This document shows, piece after piece, positions 57,134 to 64,000 of a DNA stretch of 64,000 nt. Both the position numbers and the translations under genes were made by a program. Positions within the stretch are counted from its first letter, which is position 1. Each line of letters starts with the position of its first letter. The stretch is from an uncultured Bariatricus sp. (GTDB lineage: Bacteria > Bacillota > Clostridia > Lachnospirales > Lachnospiraceae), in the NCBI GenBank assembly GCA_934307065.1, contig CAKRCD010000003.1:62001-126000 (forward strand), read 5' to 3'. Below the pieces are notes generated by a model. That model searched no databases, was not told the origin of the DNA, and saw nothing but the letters and a program-made list of their open reading frames with translations.

Positions 57134-57826
57134 CTACTCTTTTCTTGGGTCAATGATTTTCACTGCGTCTTCCACACGGCCGTACTGACCCTGTGCCTTT
57201 TCCCATGCTTCGTTCGGAGTATCCCCTGATTTGATAAAGTCAGTGAATTTTCCTAGACTTACAAACTTATATCCGATAATCTCGTCATTGGCATCCAGTG
57301 CAATTCCTGTCACATAGCCCTCTGCCATTTCCAGATAACGAGGTCCCTTCTCCAGAGTTCCGTACATCGTACCAACCTGAGAGCGAAGTCCTTTTCCCAA
57401 ATCCTCCAATCCTGCGCCAATTGCAAGTCCGTCTTCTGAAAATGCACTCTGTGTTCTTCCGTACACAATCTGTAAAAACAGTTCACGCATAGCTGTATTG
57501 ATTGCATCACAGACCAAATCGGTATTCAGCGCTTCCAGAAGCGTCTTTCCAGGAAGGATTTCAGCAGCCATTGCCGCAGAATGTGTCATTCCCGAACATC
57601 CGATTGTCTCTACAAGCGCTTCCTGAATGATTCCGTCCTTAACATTCAGTGTCAGCTTACATGCTCCCTGCTGCGGTGCGCACCAGCCAACACCATGTGT
57701 AAAACCGGACACATCAGAGACTTCCTTTACCTGTACCCATTTCGCCTCTTCCGGAATTGGCGCCGGTCCATGATTTGCGCCCTGAGCTACCGGACACATC
57801 ATTGTTACTTCCTGAGAATATATCAT
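57134..57826 (-). CDS. IscU/NifU-like scaffold protein paired with GGGtGRT
   Basis: A 230-residue protein whose middle resembles an iron-sulfur scaffold: GWCAPQQGACKLTL, VETIGCSGMTHSAAMAAEIL (like FGCGAA.A..) and LVCDAIN. Cysteines 49 or 56, 77 and 106 could play the parts of the three IscU ligands. The N-terminal 40 residues and the C-terminal 100 are extra. The true nifU lies elsewhere (42434-42871), so this is a second, specialised scaffold or an enzyme built on that fold. The ATG at 57826 follows AAAGGGG. Confidence 0.9.
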   Translation of the reverse strand: MIYSQEVTMMCPVAQGANHGPAPIPEEAKWVQVKEVSDVSGFTHGVGWCAPQQGACKLTLNVKDGIIQEALVETIGCSGMTHSAAMAAEILPGKTLLEALNTDLVCDAINTAMRELFLQIVYGRTQSAFSEDGLAIGAGLEDLGKGLRSQVGTMYGTLEKGPRYLEMAEGYVTGIALDANDEIIGYKFVSLGKFTDFIKSGDTPNEAWEKAQGQYGRVEDAVKIIDPRKE

Positions 57827-57910
57827 TTTAATACCCCTTTCAAATATGAATTTCACATTTTGAGAAATGTCTTATCATCTCACATTACCTATCCAATATT
57901 TTCTCATAGT

Positions 57911-57926
57911 TTGACAATTTCGTCAA
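57911..57926. promoter_or_regulatory. Inverted repeat upstream of the scaffold/GGGtGRT operon
   Basis: TTGACAATTTCGTCAA has inverted TTGAC/GTCAA ends around 6 bases. On the minus strand it contains possible -35 elements (TTGACG, TTGTCA), but no convincing -10 follows. A possible operator. Confidence 0.35.
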
Positions 57927-57933
57927 TTGCTTC

Positions 57934-59181
57934 TTAGCAATCCAGAAGCTTTTCCCGAAGGAATGTAAGCGCCTGTACGACGGAGGAATCCCGGTTTCGT
58001 TCCCGGTTTCCTGTAAACTGGCATTTCTTTACATAGACTTCGCCCTGCACATAGCAGCCGATATACACCAGACCCACCGGCTTTTCCGGAGTTCCGCCTC
58101 CCGGTCCTGCGATTCCGGTTACACTTAAGGCTGCATCCGCACCTGCCTCTTTCGCTGCACCCATTGCCATTTCCCTTGCTGTTTCTTCACTGACTGCGCC
58201 AAAGGTTTCCAGTGTTTCATGCTTCACACCAAGAAGTTTTTCTTTTGCCGCATTTGCATAAGTAATGTAGCCTTCATTATAGACTTCAGAAGCCCCGGCC
58301 ACATTCATAATGCGCCCGGCCAGTTTACCTGCAGTACAGGATTCTGCTGTTGTAACCGTAAAATTTTTTTGCTTTAACAGCTCTACCACCGCTTCTTCCA
58401 GAGTGACATTTTCTTCTGTGGTATAAATAGCCTTTCCGAAACGCTTCTTCATTTCTGCCAGCATCGGTGCTATCATTTCTTCTGCTTCTTCCTTGGTTCT
58501 TGCTTTAGCGGTAATACGGAAGTGCACCTCTCCGGTCTTGGCATACGGAGCAAGGGTCGGATTGCTCTGTCGGTCCATCAAATCGGCCACCGTTGTTTCT
58601 GCGGCACTTTCTCCGATTCCACAGATTTTGACCATTCTGGAGTAAATACCCTCCGGCTGCTGTTTGTTTAAATACGGTGCCACATCCTTTTCAAACATCG
58701 GGTGCATTTCTGCCGGAGGACCCGGCATTAAAATTGCAGTCTTTCCATTTTTCCGGTCTTCTAAAATCAGCCCCGGTGCTGTTCCATTGTCGTTATCCAG
58801 GATAAGCGCACCTTCCGGAATCATAGCCTGTTTCCAGTTATTCTCCGTAATATGGCTGCGGTTCAGCCTCTGCATATAAGTGGTAATCCGCTCTTTGGTA
58901 TGTTCATCCAGGTAGAGTTCCCTGCCAAACACTTTTGCTACAATCTCTTTGGTCAAATCATCCTTCGTCGGTCCAAGTCCTCCCGTCAGAATAATAATAT
59001 CTGACCTTCCAAGCGCTTGTCTTACCGCTTCTTCCAGTCTTCCTTCATTGTCCCCAACAACACTCTGCCGATATAAAGAACAACCCAGCAAAGCGCACTG
59101 CTCTGCCAGGTATGTTGCATTGGTATTCACAATGTTGCCAAGTAAAATTTCAGTTCCCACGGAAATGAGTTCCACTACCAT
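57934..59181 (-). CDS. cinA: CinA family protein (NMN deamidase/competence-damage type)
   Basis: A 415-residue two-domain protein. The N-terminal molybdopterin-binding-like domain has ISVGTEILLGNIVNTNA and IILTGGLGPTKDDLT. The C-terminal deamidase domain has TTAESCTAGKLAGRI and LSVTGIAGPGGGTPEKPVG. It recycles NMN or hydrolyses nucleotide pyrophosphates. The order rimO-pgsA-cinA is conserved in Firmicutes, often with recA next; here recA is about 9 kb away. Confidence 0.94.
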   Translation of the reverse strand: MVVELISVGTEILLGNIVNTNATYLAEQCALLGCSLYRQSVVGDNEGRLEEAVRQALGRSDIIILTGGLGPTKDDLTKEIVAKVFGRELYLDEHTKERITTYMQRLNRSHITENNWKQAMIPEGALILDNDNGTAPGLILEDRKNGKTAILMPGPPAEMHPMFEKDVAPYLNKQQPEGIYSRMVKICGIGESAAETTVADLMDRQSNPTLAPYAKTGEVHFRITAKARTKEEAEEMIAPMLAEMKKRFGKAIYTTEENVTLEEAVVELLKQKNFTVTTAESCTAGKLAGRIMNVAGASEVYNEGYITYANAAKEKLLGVKHETLETFGAVSEETAREMAMGAAKEAGADAALSVTGIAGPGGGTPEKPVGLVYIGCYVQGEVYVKKCQFTGNRERNRDSSVVQALTFLREKLLDC

Positions 59182-59182
59182 T

Positions 59183-59725
59183 TTACATGCCTCCCTTAGT
59201 CAATACTTCCTTATTCTTCATAATATAATCCATCAGCGAAATCAAGGTAAGTGCCACAGCAATAATCTCAAGCACCCCTTCTAAACCACTGAAAATTCCA
59301 CCCAAATCCATAATCTTCACAATAATCAGTGCCATCTGGGAAACAGTCTTAAACTTACCCCAGTAATTTGCGGCAATCACAATTCCATTATCGGATGCCA
59401 CAAGGCGGAATCCACTGATGATAAATTCTCTTGCAATGATAATCAGTGTTACCACTACATTCAGCCTGTCCATCGCAGTAAGACAGATTAAAGCAGTACA
59501 CACTAACAGCTTATCCGCAAGAGGGTCCATAAACTTTCCAAAATTTGTAACCAGATTCTGTTTTCTCGCAATCTTTCCATCCAACATATCTGTCAGACTT
59601 GCCACACAGAAAATAACAAGTGCAATCCATTTATCCGCACTTCCAGTAATATCTGCCAACAGAAATACTACAAAAAAAGGAATCATGATTACTCTCAATA
59701 TTGTCAGCTTATTTGGTAAATTCAT
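59183..59725 (-). CDS. pgsA: CDP-diacylglycerol-glycerol-3-phosphate phosphatidyltransferase
   Basis: Commits CDP-diacylglycerol to phosphatidylglycerol. The 180-residue membrane protein has about five hydrophobic helices and the CDP-alcohol motif DGKIARKQNLVTNFGKFMD followed by PLAD. It is one base before cinA and 10 after rimO. Confidence 0.95.
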   Translation of the reverse strand: MNLPNKLTILRVIMIPFFVVFLLADITGSADKWIALVIFCVASLTDMLDGKIARKQNLVTNFGKFMDPLADKLLVCTALICLTAMDRLNVVVTLIIIAREFIISGFRLVASDNGIVIAANYWGKFKTVSQMALIIVKIMDLGGIFSGLEGVLEIIAVALTLISLMDYIMKNKEVLTKGGM

Positions 59726-59735
59726 AATGCTCCTC

Positions 59736-61076
59736 CTATATCAGTTCTCCAATCAGGTCATATTCCATTGCTCCGGTCACTTTAACTTTTGCAAAATCGC
59801 CTGACATGAGTTCTTCATCTGTATTTACAAAAATCAGTCCGTCTACGTTCGGTGCATCACGGTAGGTTCGTCCCACATAGGCATTCTCGTCGGCTACTTT
59901 TCCTTCAATCATGACAAGGAGTTCTCTGCCAATCATATCTTCTGCCTGTTCAAATACAATATCTTGCTGAAGTTCCATCAGTTCTGCCTGACGTTCTTCT
60001 TTCACTTCTTCTTCAATCTGACCATCCATCTTCGCAGCCGGTGTATCTTCTTCCGGTGAATAGGTAAATACACCAAGTCGCTCAAATTCCATCTGGTCTA
60101 CGAAATCCATCAGTTCTTCGTGGTCTTCCTCTGTTTCCCCAGGAAATCCTGTAATAAGAGTGGTACGAAGTGCAATATCCGGCATCGCATCACGCAGTTT
60201 CTCAATTGTTTCGATTAACTGTGCCTTCGATGTTCTTCTTCCCATCTTCTTTAAAATAACATCGCTTGCATGCTGAATCGGAAGGTCCAGATAATGGCAG
60301 ATCTTTGGTTCTTCCTTCATGGTCTGAATTAATTCATCAGTAATTTCTTCCGGATAGCAATACAAAATACGAATCCATTGGATACCACCAATCTTGCAAA
60401 GCTCTTTCAAAAGCTTCGGAAGCATTTTCTTACCATAAATATCCTGCCCGTATACTGTAGTTTCCTGTGCTACCAGAATCAATTCTTTCACACCGCCATC
60501 GGCAAGTTCCTGTGCCTCTTTTAACAGATTTTCCATCGGCACGCTGCGGTAATTGCCGCGGACCTTCGGGATGATACAGTAAGTACAGTGCTTGTCGCAG
60601 CCTTCCGCAATCTTTAGATAAGCAAAATGTCCTCCCGTTGTTACCAGACGTTTGGTCTTTACTTTCGGAAGATAATCCACATCTTTCATGGTAATACGTG
60701 ACTGCCCACGTTCTATCACATTATCGCTTAATACGCTGTCAATGACGTTCCCTATTTCCTCATAAGAGGTGGTTCCAAGAACTGCATCTACTTCTGGAAT
60801 TTCTTTCAAAATCTCATCTTTATAACGTTGTGCAAGGCATCCTGCAACAATCAGTGCCTTGAGTCTGCCGTTCTCCTTAAGCTGTGCCATTTCCAGAATA
60901 TTCTGTATGCTTTCTTCTTTGGCATCATGGATAAAACAGCAGGTATTGATGATGATAACATCTGCTTCATTTTCATCATCTACCATCTGGTGTCCGCGCT
61001 GTGCAAGAATTCCAAGCATCACTTCAGTATCAACCAGATTCTTATCACATCCAAGTGAGATGAATAATATATTCAT
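59736..61076 (-). CDS. rimO: Ribosomal protein S12 methylthiotransferase RimO
   Basis: Radical SAM enzyme that methylthiolates an Asp of S12. The 446-residue protein starts ILFISLGCDKNLVDTEVML (N-terminal MTTase domain with Cys), has the cluster loop EGCDKHCTYCIIPKVRG (CX3CX2C) and a TRAM domain at the end. The ATG at 61076 follows AGGAGAG; the frame's extension to 61115 is not needed. Confidence 0.95.
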   Translation of the reverse strand: MNILFISLGCDKNLVDTEVMLGILAQRGHQMVDDENEADVIIINTCCFIHDAKEESIQNILEMAQLKENGRLKALIVAGCLAQRYKDEILKEIPEVDAVLGTTSYEEIGNVIDSVLSDNVIERGQSRITMKDVDYLPKVKTKRLVTTGGHFAYLKIAEGCDKHCTYCIIPKVRGNYRSVPMENLLKEAQELADGGVKELILVAQETTVYGQDIYGKKMLPKLLKELCKIGGIQWIRILYCYPEEITDELIQTMKEEPKICHYLDLPIQHASDVILKKMGRRTSKAQLIETIEKLRDAMPDIALRTTLITGFPGETEEDHEELMDFVDQMEFERLGVFTYSPEEDTPAAKMDGQIEEEVKEERQAELMELQQDIVFEQAEDMIGRELLVMIEGKVADENAYVGRTYRDAPNVDGLIFVNTDEELMSGDFAKVKVTGAMEYDLIGELI

Positions 61077-61137
61077 AATCTGCTTCTCTCCTATATATTC
61101 ACAAGGCAGATACAAACGTCTGCATCTGCCTTATTTC

Positions 61138-61386
61138 CTACTCTTCCTCTTCTGTTTCTTCTGCAATGATTTTAATCTTTCCACTGTTCAATTCATCAAT
61201 TGCAATCGACAGCGGCTTTTCCCCGCTCTTAGCCGGAACCAAAGCCGGATCACCATCAATTAACTGTCTTGCTCTCTTTGCTGTTGCAAGAACGATAGAA
61301 TAACGGCTGTTTACAATCTTAGTTGCTCCTTCTTCTACGTCCTGATTTACTACTTTCATTAAATCTGAATATGACGGATGTAACAT
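61138..61386 (-). CDS. rpoZ: RNA polymerase omega subunit
   Basis: An 82-residue protein with the omega core SRYSIVLATAKRARQLI and a Lys/Glu tail. It follows gmk by 46 bases, the usual order. Omega helps assemble the beta' subunit. Confidence 0.93.
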   Translation of the reverse strand: MLHPSYSDLMKVVNQDVEEGATKIVNSRYSIVLATAKRARQLIDGDPALVPAKSGEKPLSIAIDELNSGKIKIIAEETEEEE

Positions 61387-61432
61387 CTCACATTCTCCCT
61401 TCTACATATAAATATTCAAACATTTTTTCCTT

Positions 61433-62059
61433 CTACAGTTCCTGCAGCTCTTTACGAATCTTCTCTATCATCTTCTGGCAACGGTTTACCTTCTTATGTT
61501 CTGACTTGATAACCTGATGCATTTCTTCCATACAGGTATCAATATCATCATTAATAATCAGATAGTCATAGGAATCCATGTATTGTGCCTCTTCTATAGC
61601 ACGCTTCATTCTGGCTTCAATCACTTCCATTGATTCTGTTCCCCTGCCAACGAGTCTCGCTTTTAACTCTTCAGCACTTGGCGGAGTCACAAATAACAGT
61701 AATGTATCCGGATACTTTTCTTTTACTTTCAGTGCACCCTGAATCTCAATCTCAAGGATGACATCTCTTCCAGCTTCTAACTGGCTTGTCACATAACTTT
61801 CCGGTGTCCCATAATAATTATCAACATATTTAGCATACTCTATAAGTTCATCCTGCGCAATCATTTTTTCAAATTCTTCCACGCTCTTGAAAAAATATTC
61901 TTTTCCATGGGTTTCTCCCTGACGGGGTGCTCTGGTTGTTGCAGAAACCGAAAGTGCATAGTTGTCATAATTTTCCAGCAGTTTCTTCATCAACGTGCCC
62001 TTTCCTGCCCCGGAAAAGCCCGAAACAACAATAAGAATTCCTTTATCCTGATTCTTCAT
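61433..62059 (-). CDS. gmk: Guanylate kinase
   Basis: Phosphorylates GMP to GDP. The 208-residue protein has the P-loop VVSGFSGAGKGTLMKKL, SATTRAPRQGETHGKEYFF (GMP site) and YDYLIINDD. GGGAGAG precedes the ATG at 62059. It follows yicC by 73 bases; the small remA gene often placed between them is absent. Confidence 0.96.
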   Translation of the reverse strand: MKNQDKGILIVVSGFSGAGKGTLMKKLLENYDNYALSVSATTRAPRQGETHGKEYFFKSVEEFEKMIAQDELIEYAKYVDNYYGTPESYVTSQLEAGRDVILEIEIQGALKVKEKYPDTLLLFVTPPSAEELKARLVGRGTESMEVIEARMKRAIEEAQYMDSYDYLIINDDIDTCMEEMHQVIKSEHKKVNRCQKMIEKIRKELQEL

Positions 62060-62132
62060 ATTCTCTCCCACTTTCCTTCATCACCATATTTGGAACACAC
62101 ATTATAACACATTCTGCCACCATTTGGAAAGA

Positions 62133-63011
62133 CTATTCAATATTCTGTATCTGTTCACGTACTTTTTCAATTTCTGTTTTCAGAGTAATGGCATGATTAG
62201 AAACAGTCAAATCATTCGCTTTGGATAAAATGGTATTTGCCTCACGGTTCATCTCCTGTGCGATGAAGTCAAGTTTTCGGCCGATTCCTTCTGCAACTTC
62301 CAGCGTATCCTTCATATGCTTGATGTGGCTCTTCAATCTTACCACTTCTTCATCTGTACAAATCTTGTCTGCAAACAAAACAATCTCAGAGGCCATTCTG
62401 CTCTCATCTATCTGTGTATCTGCAAGCAGTTCACGTACTTTTGTTTCCAGCTTTTCTCTGTATTCAGTGACAATCTGCGGGGAGCGTTCTTCGATAAGAG
62501 CAACCGTTTCAAGCATTCCATCCAGTTTTCCGATAATATCCTGCTTCAGCTGCTCGCCCTCTTTCGTGCGGGTTTCTACAAACTGTCTGCAAGCACCGTC
62601 TAATGCTTTCTGAAGTCCGTTCCACAATTCTTCTTCATTCACGTCCTGCTCTTCCATGGTCAATACTTCCGGACAGCGGGATAATGAATACGCATTTACA
62701 TCACCATTTATACCAAATTCTACCTGCATCTGTTTAAAATAATTCAAGTACTCTGCTGCCAGTGCATGATTATATTTCAGAGAAACCTGTTCTTCCGACA
62801 AGTCTTCATATGTGATAAAAATATCTACTTTGCCTCGTTGTACATAGTCTTTTAACCGGTTGCGGATTGCAGTTTCAAAAAAATTCAACTTCTTTGGCAT
62901 ACGCATATTCACATCCAGATAACGATGATTCACACCCTTCATCTCAACAGTGAATTTTCGTTCTGCCTCGGACACCTCGCATCGTCCGAATCCTGTCATA
63001 CTTCTAATCAT
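62133..63011 (-). CDS. YicC family endoribonuclease
   Basis: A 292-residue protein with the N-terminal MTGFGRCE, VNHRYLDVNMRMP block and the C-terminal DUF1732 domain (LDFIAQEMNREANTI and NHAITLKTEIEKVREQIQNIE). YicC proteins have been shown to cut RNA. It leads the gmk-rpoZ-rimO-pgsA-cinA run from a consensus promoter. Confidence 0.93.
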   Translation of the reverse strand: MIRSMTGFGRCEVSEAERKFTVEMKGVNHRYLDVNMRMPKKLNFFETAIRNRLKDYVQRGKVDIFITYEDLSEEQVSLKYNHALAAEYLNYFKQMQVEFGINGDVNAYSLSRCPEVLTMEEQDVNEEELWNGLQKALDGACRQFVETRTKEGEQLKQDIIGKLDGMLETVALIEERSPQIVTEYREKLETKVRELLADTQIDESRMASEIVLFADKICTDEEVVRLKSHIKHMKDTLEVAEGIGRKLDFIAQEMNREANTILSKANDLTVSNHAITLKTEIEKVREQIQNIE

Positions 63012-63059
63012 TTGCTTTTCCTCTTCTCATTTGTCATTTTGACGCAAATCTACTTATAT

Positions 63060-63088
63060 AGTATACGGCATTTTCAAAGCCCCGTCAA
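63060..63088 (-). promoter_or_regulatory. Promoter of the yicC operon
   Basis: Minus-strand TTGACG (63088-63083), 17-base spacer, TATACT (63065-63060). Confidence 0.8.
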
Positions 63089-63090
63089 CG

Positions 63091-63135
63091 CAAGAAAAGA
63101 GAAGAAACGGAATTTGGCTCCACTTCTTCTCTTTT
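63091..63135 (-). terminator. Terminator after the ABC transporter gene
   Basis: Minus strand: AAAAGAGAAGAA, 17-base loop, TTCTTCTCTTTT, then CTTG. The stem is perfect but pyrimidine/purine-simple. Confidence 0.7.
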
Positions 63136-63174
63136 GTTTATTTCGCTTATCTGGATTCAAGTTCGCACATATGT

Positions 63175-63969
63175 TTACGACAACATCATTCGGTCATTTG
63201 CGAACTCGCTGCCGCTTACTTCTTCGAACTTTTCCAGCAAATCAGCAACCGTCAGATTCTTCTTTTCTTCTCCGGACACATCATAAATAATCTGTCCCTC
63301 ATGCATCATAATCAGACGGTTTCCATAGGTAATGGCATCTTTCATATTATGTGTAACCATCATGGCTGTCAAATGATTTTCCGAAATAATTTTCTCTGAG
63401 ATTTCCAGTACCTTAGCAGCCGTTTTCGGGTCCAGCGCTGCAGTGTGTTCATCCAGAAGGAGCAGCTTCGGGTGTTGCATGGTTGCCATCAGAAGGGTAA
63501 TTGCCTGTCTTTGTCCACCGGATAACAGACCAACCTTGGCAGTCAGACGATTTTCCAGGCCCAGATTCAGGGTAGCCAGTAATTCCCGATATTTTTCCCG
63601 TTCTTCCTTTCGGATTCCAAGCCGGAGGGTACGTGGTTTTCCTCTTCGTGCTGCCAGTGCCATATTTTCTTCAATCTGCATATCCGCAGCCGTTCCGGTC
63701 ATCGGATCCTGAAACACACGTCCAAAATATTTCGCTCTCTTATGCTCCGGAAGATTGGTAATGTCTTCTCCATCTATTAGAATCTGTCCTTCATCTACGT
63801 AGTAAACACCGCTTAACATATTAAGAAGTGTAGATTTTCCTGCTCCATTTCCACCGATGATGGTCACAAAGTCACCGTCATTTAAGGTCCAGTTGATTCC
63901 CCTTAAGGCAGCCTTTTCATTGATGGTTCCCTTATTAAATGTTTTGTGTATATTTTTTATTTCCAGCAT
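63175..63969 (-). CDS. ABC transporter ATP-binding protein
   Basis: A 264-residue ATPase with Walker A IIGGNGAGKSTLLNML, Q-loop FQDPMTGTAADM, signature LSGGQRQAITLLMA, Walker B LLLLDEHTAALDP and H-loop MVTHNMKDA. The DEHTAALDP and NMALA segments resemble ATPases that work with a LivH-type permease and an ABC substrate-binding protein (tryptophan-like uptake systems). The permease and binding protein should lie just off the window. GGGAGAACAG precedes the ATG. Confidence 0.92.
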   Translation of the reverse strand: MLEIKNIHKTFNKGTINEKAALRGINWTLNDGDFVTIIGGNGAGKSTLLNMLSGVYYVDEGQILIDGEDITNLPEHKRAKYFGRVFQDPMTGTAADMQIEENMALAARRGKPRTLRLGIRKEEREKYRELLATLNLGLENRLTAKVGLLSGGQRQAITLLMATMQHPKLLLLDEHTAALDPKTAAKVLEISEKIISENHLTAMMVTHNMKDAITYGNRLIMMHEGQIIYDVSGEEKKNLTVADLLEKFEEVSGSEFANDRMMLS

Positions 63970-63987
63970 AATCTGTTCTCCCTTCTT

Positions 63988-64000
63988 CTACGCTCTTCCC
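63988..64000 (-). CDS. Probable 3' end of the upstream transporter gene (partial)
   Basis: Only four codons and a TAG (63988-63990) are visible, 18 bases before the ATPase start. The position suits a permease subunit gene, but nothing in these bases identifies it. Confidence 0.3.

Noticed and set aside
57845..57880. Hairpin ACATTTTGAGAAATGT before the scaffold gene as a riboswitch
   Set aside because: It is a single short stem without conserved riboswitch elements.

Overview
The window looks like chromosomal core DNA from an anaerobic Firmicute of the Lachnospiraceae type (Blautia/Dorea/Roseburia-like). The reasons are the moderately AT-rich sequence, strong AGGAGG ribosome sites, sigma-A promoters with 16-17 base spacers, a SpoIIM-like protein, a Re-type citrate synthase, 2-hydroxyacyl-CoA dehydratase activases, the GGGtGRT gene pair and the clostridial order rpmF/plsX/acpP/rnc/smc/ftsY. 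The species cannot be named from sequence alone. There is no rRNA, CRISPR array, prophage or complete insertion sequence. There is one tRNA gene (Leu, CAA). No gene-free stretch exceeds about 300 bases.

Layout. 1-1.0 kb: nnr (cut by the window edge) and the NADH-sensing repressor rex. 1.1-3.0 kb: an ABC-F ATPase. 3.05-3.23 kb: a long imperfect palindrome that resembles a MITE or REP element. 3.2-4.6 kb: a lone MoaE-like gene and a decayed HipA-like kinase locus. 4.8-8.2 kb: an oxidative half-TCA operon (Re-citrate synthase, GntR regulator, isocitrate dehydrogenase) whose promoter carries a perfect 24-base palindrome. 8.2-16.5 kb: plsX-acpP-rnc-smc-ftsY-ilvA-DUF1653. 16.6-17.6 kb: an XRE-Fic cassette placed between plsX and the yceD-rpmF pair. 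18.6-19.8 kb: ackA behind a Rex operator, divergent from tmcAL. 21.3-26.4 kb: degV, an MBL hydrolase, coaE, polA and tRNA-Leu. 26.5-30.2 kb: lysA, pyk and a rhomboid-like membrane protein. 30.5-34.8 kb: a 1415-residue acyl-CoA dehydratase activase fusion. 34.9-41.1 kb: an aspartate-type aminotransferase and the lower-glycolysis operon gap-pgk-tpiA-gpmI. 41.4-44.5 kb: the iscR-nifS-nifU-mnmA iron-sulfur and tRNA thiolation operon. 44.6-52.4 kb: spoIIM-like, rny, recX, recA (with a LexA box), a Cof-type HAD phosphatase, a hexapeptide-repeat protein and topB. 52.6-55.0 kb: a second activase, a short LacI-type regulator and a HAD hydrolase. 55.1-57.8 kb: a three-gene set (IscU-like scaffold, GGGtGRT protein, radical SAM enzyme) of unknown function. 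57.9-63.0 kb: yicC-gmk-rpoZ-rimO-pgsA-cinA. 63.2-64 kb: an ABC transporter ATPase that continues a cluster off the edge.

How the genes work together. Most of the window is housekeeping. The links worth noting are redox control (rex is encoded here and a near-consensus Rex site lies before ackA), glutamate-precursor synthesis under a GntR repressor that probably binds its own promoter, and iron-sulfur supply (iscR-nifS-nifU) beside a second, unexplained scaffold-like protein. The candidate undescribed system is the scaffold/GGGtGRT/radical SAM operon. The accessory insertions are the XRE-Fic cassette, the HipA-like remnant and the palindromic element.
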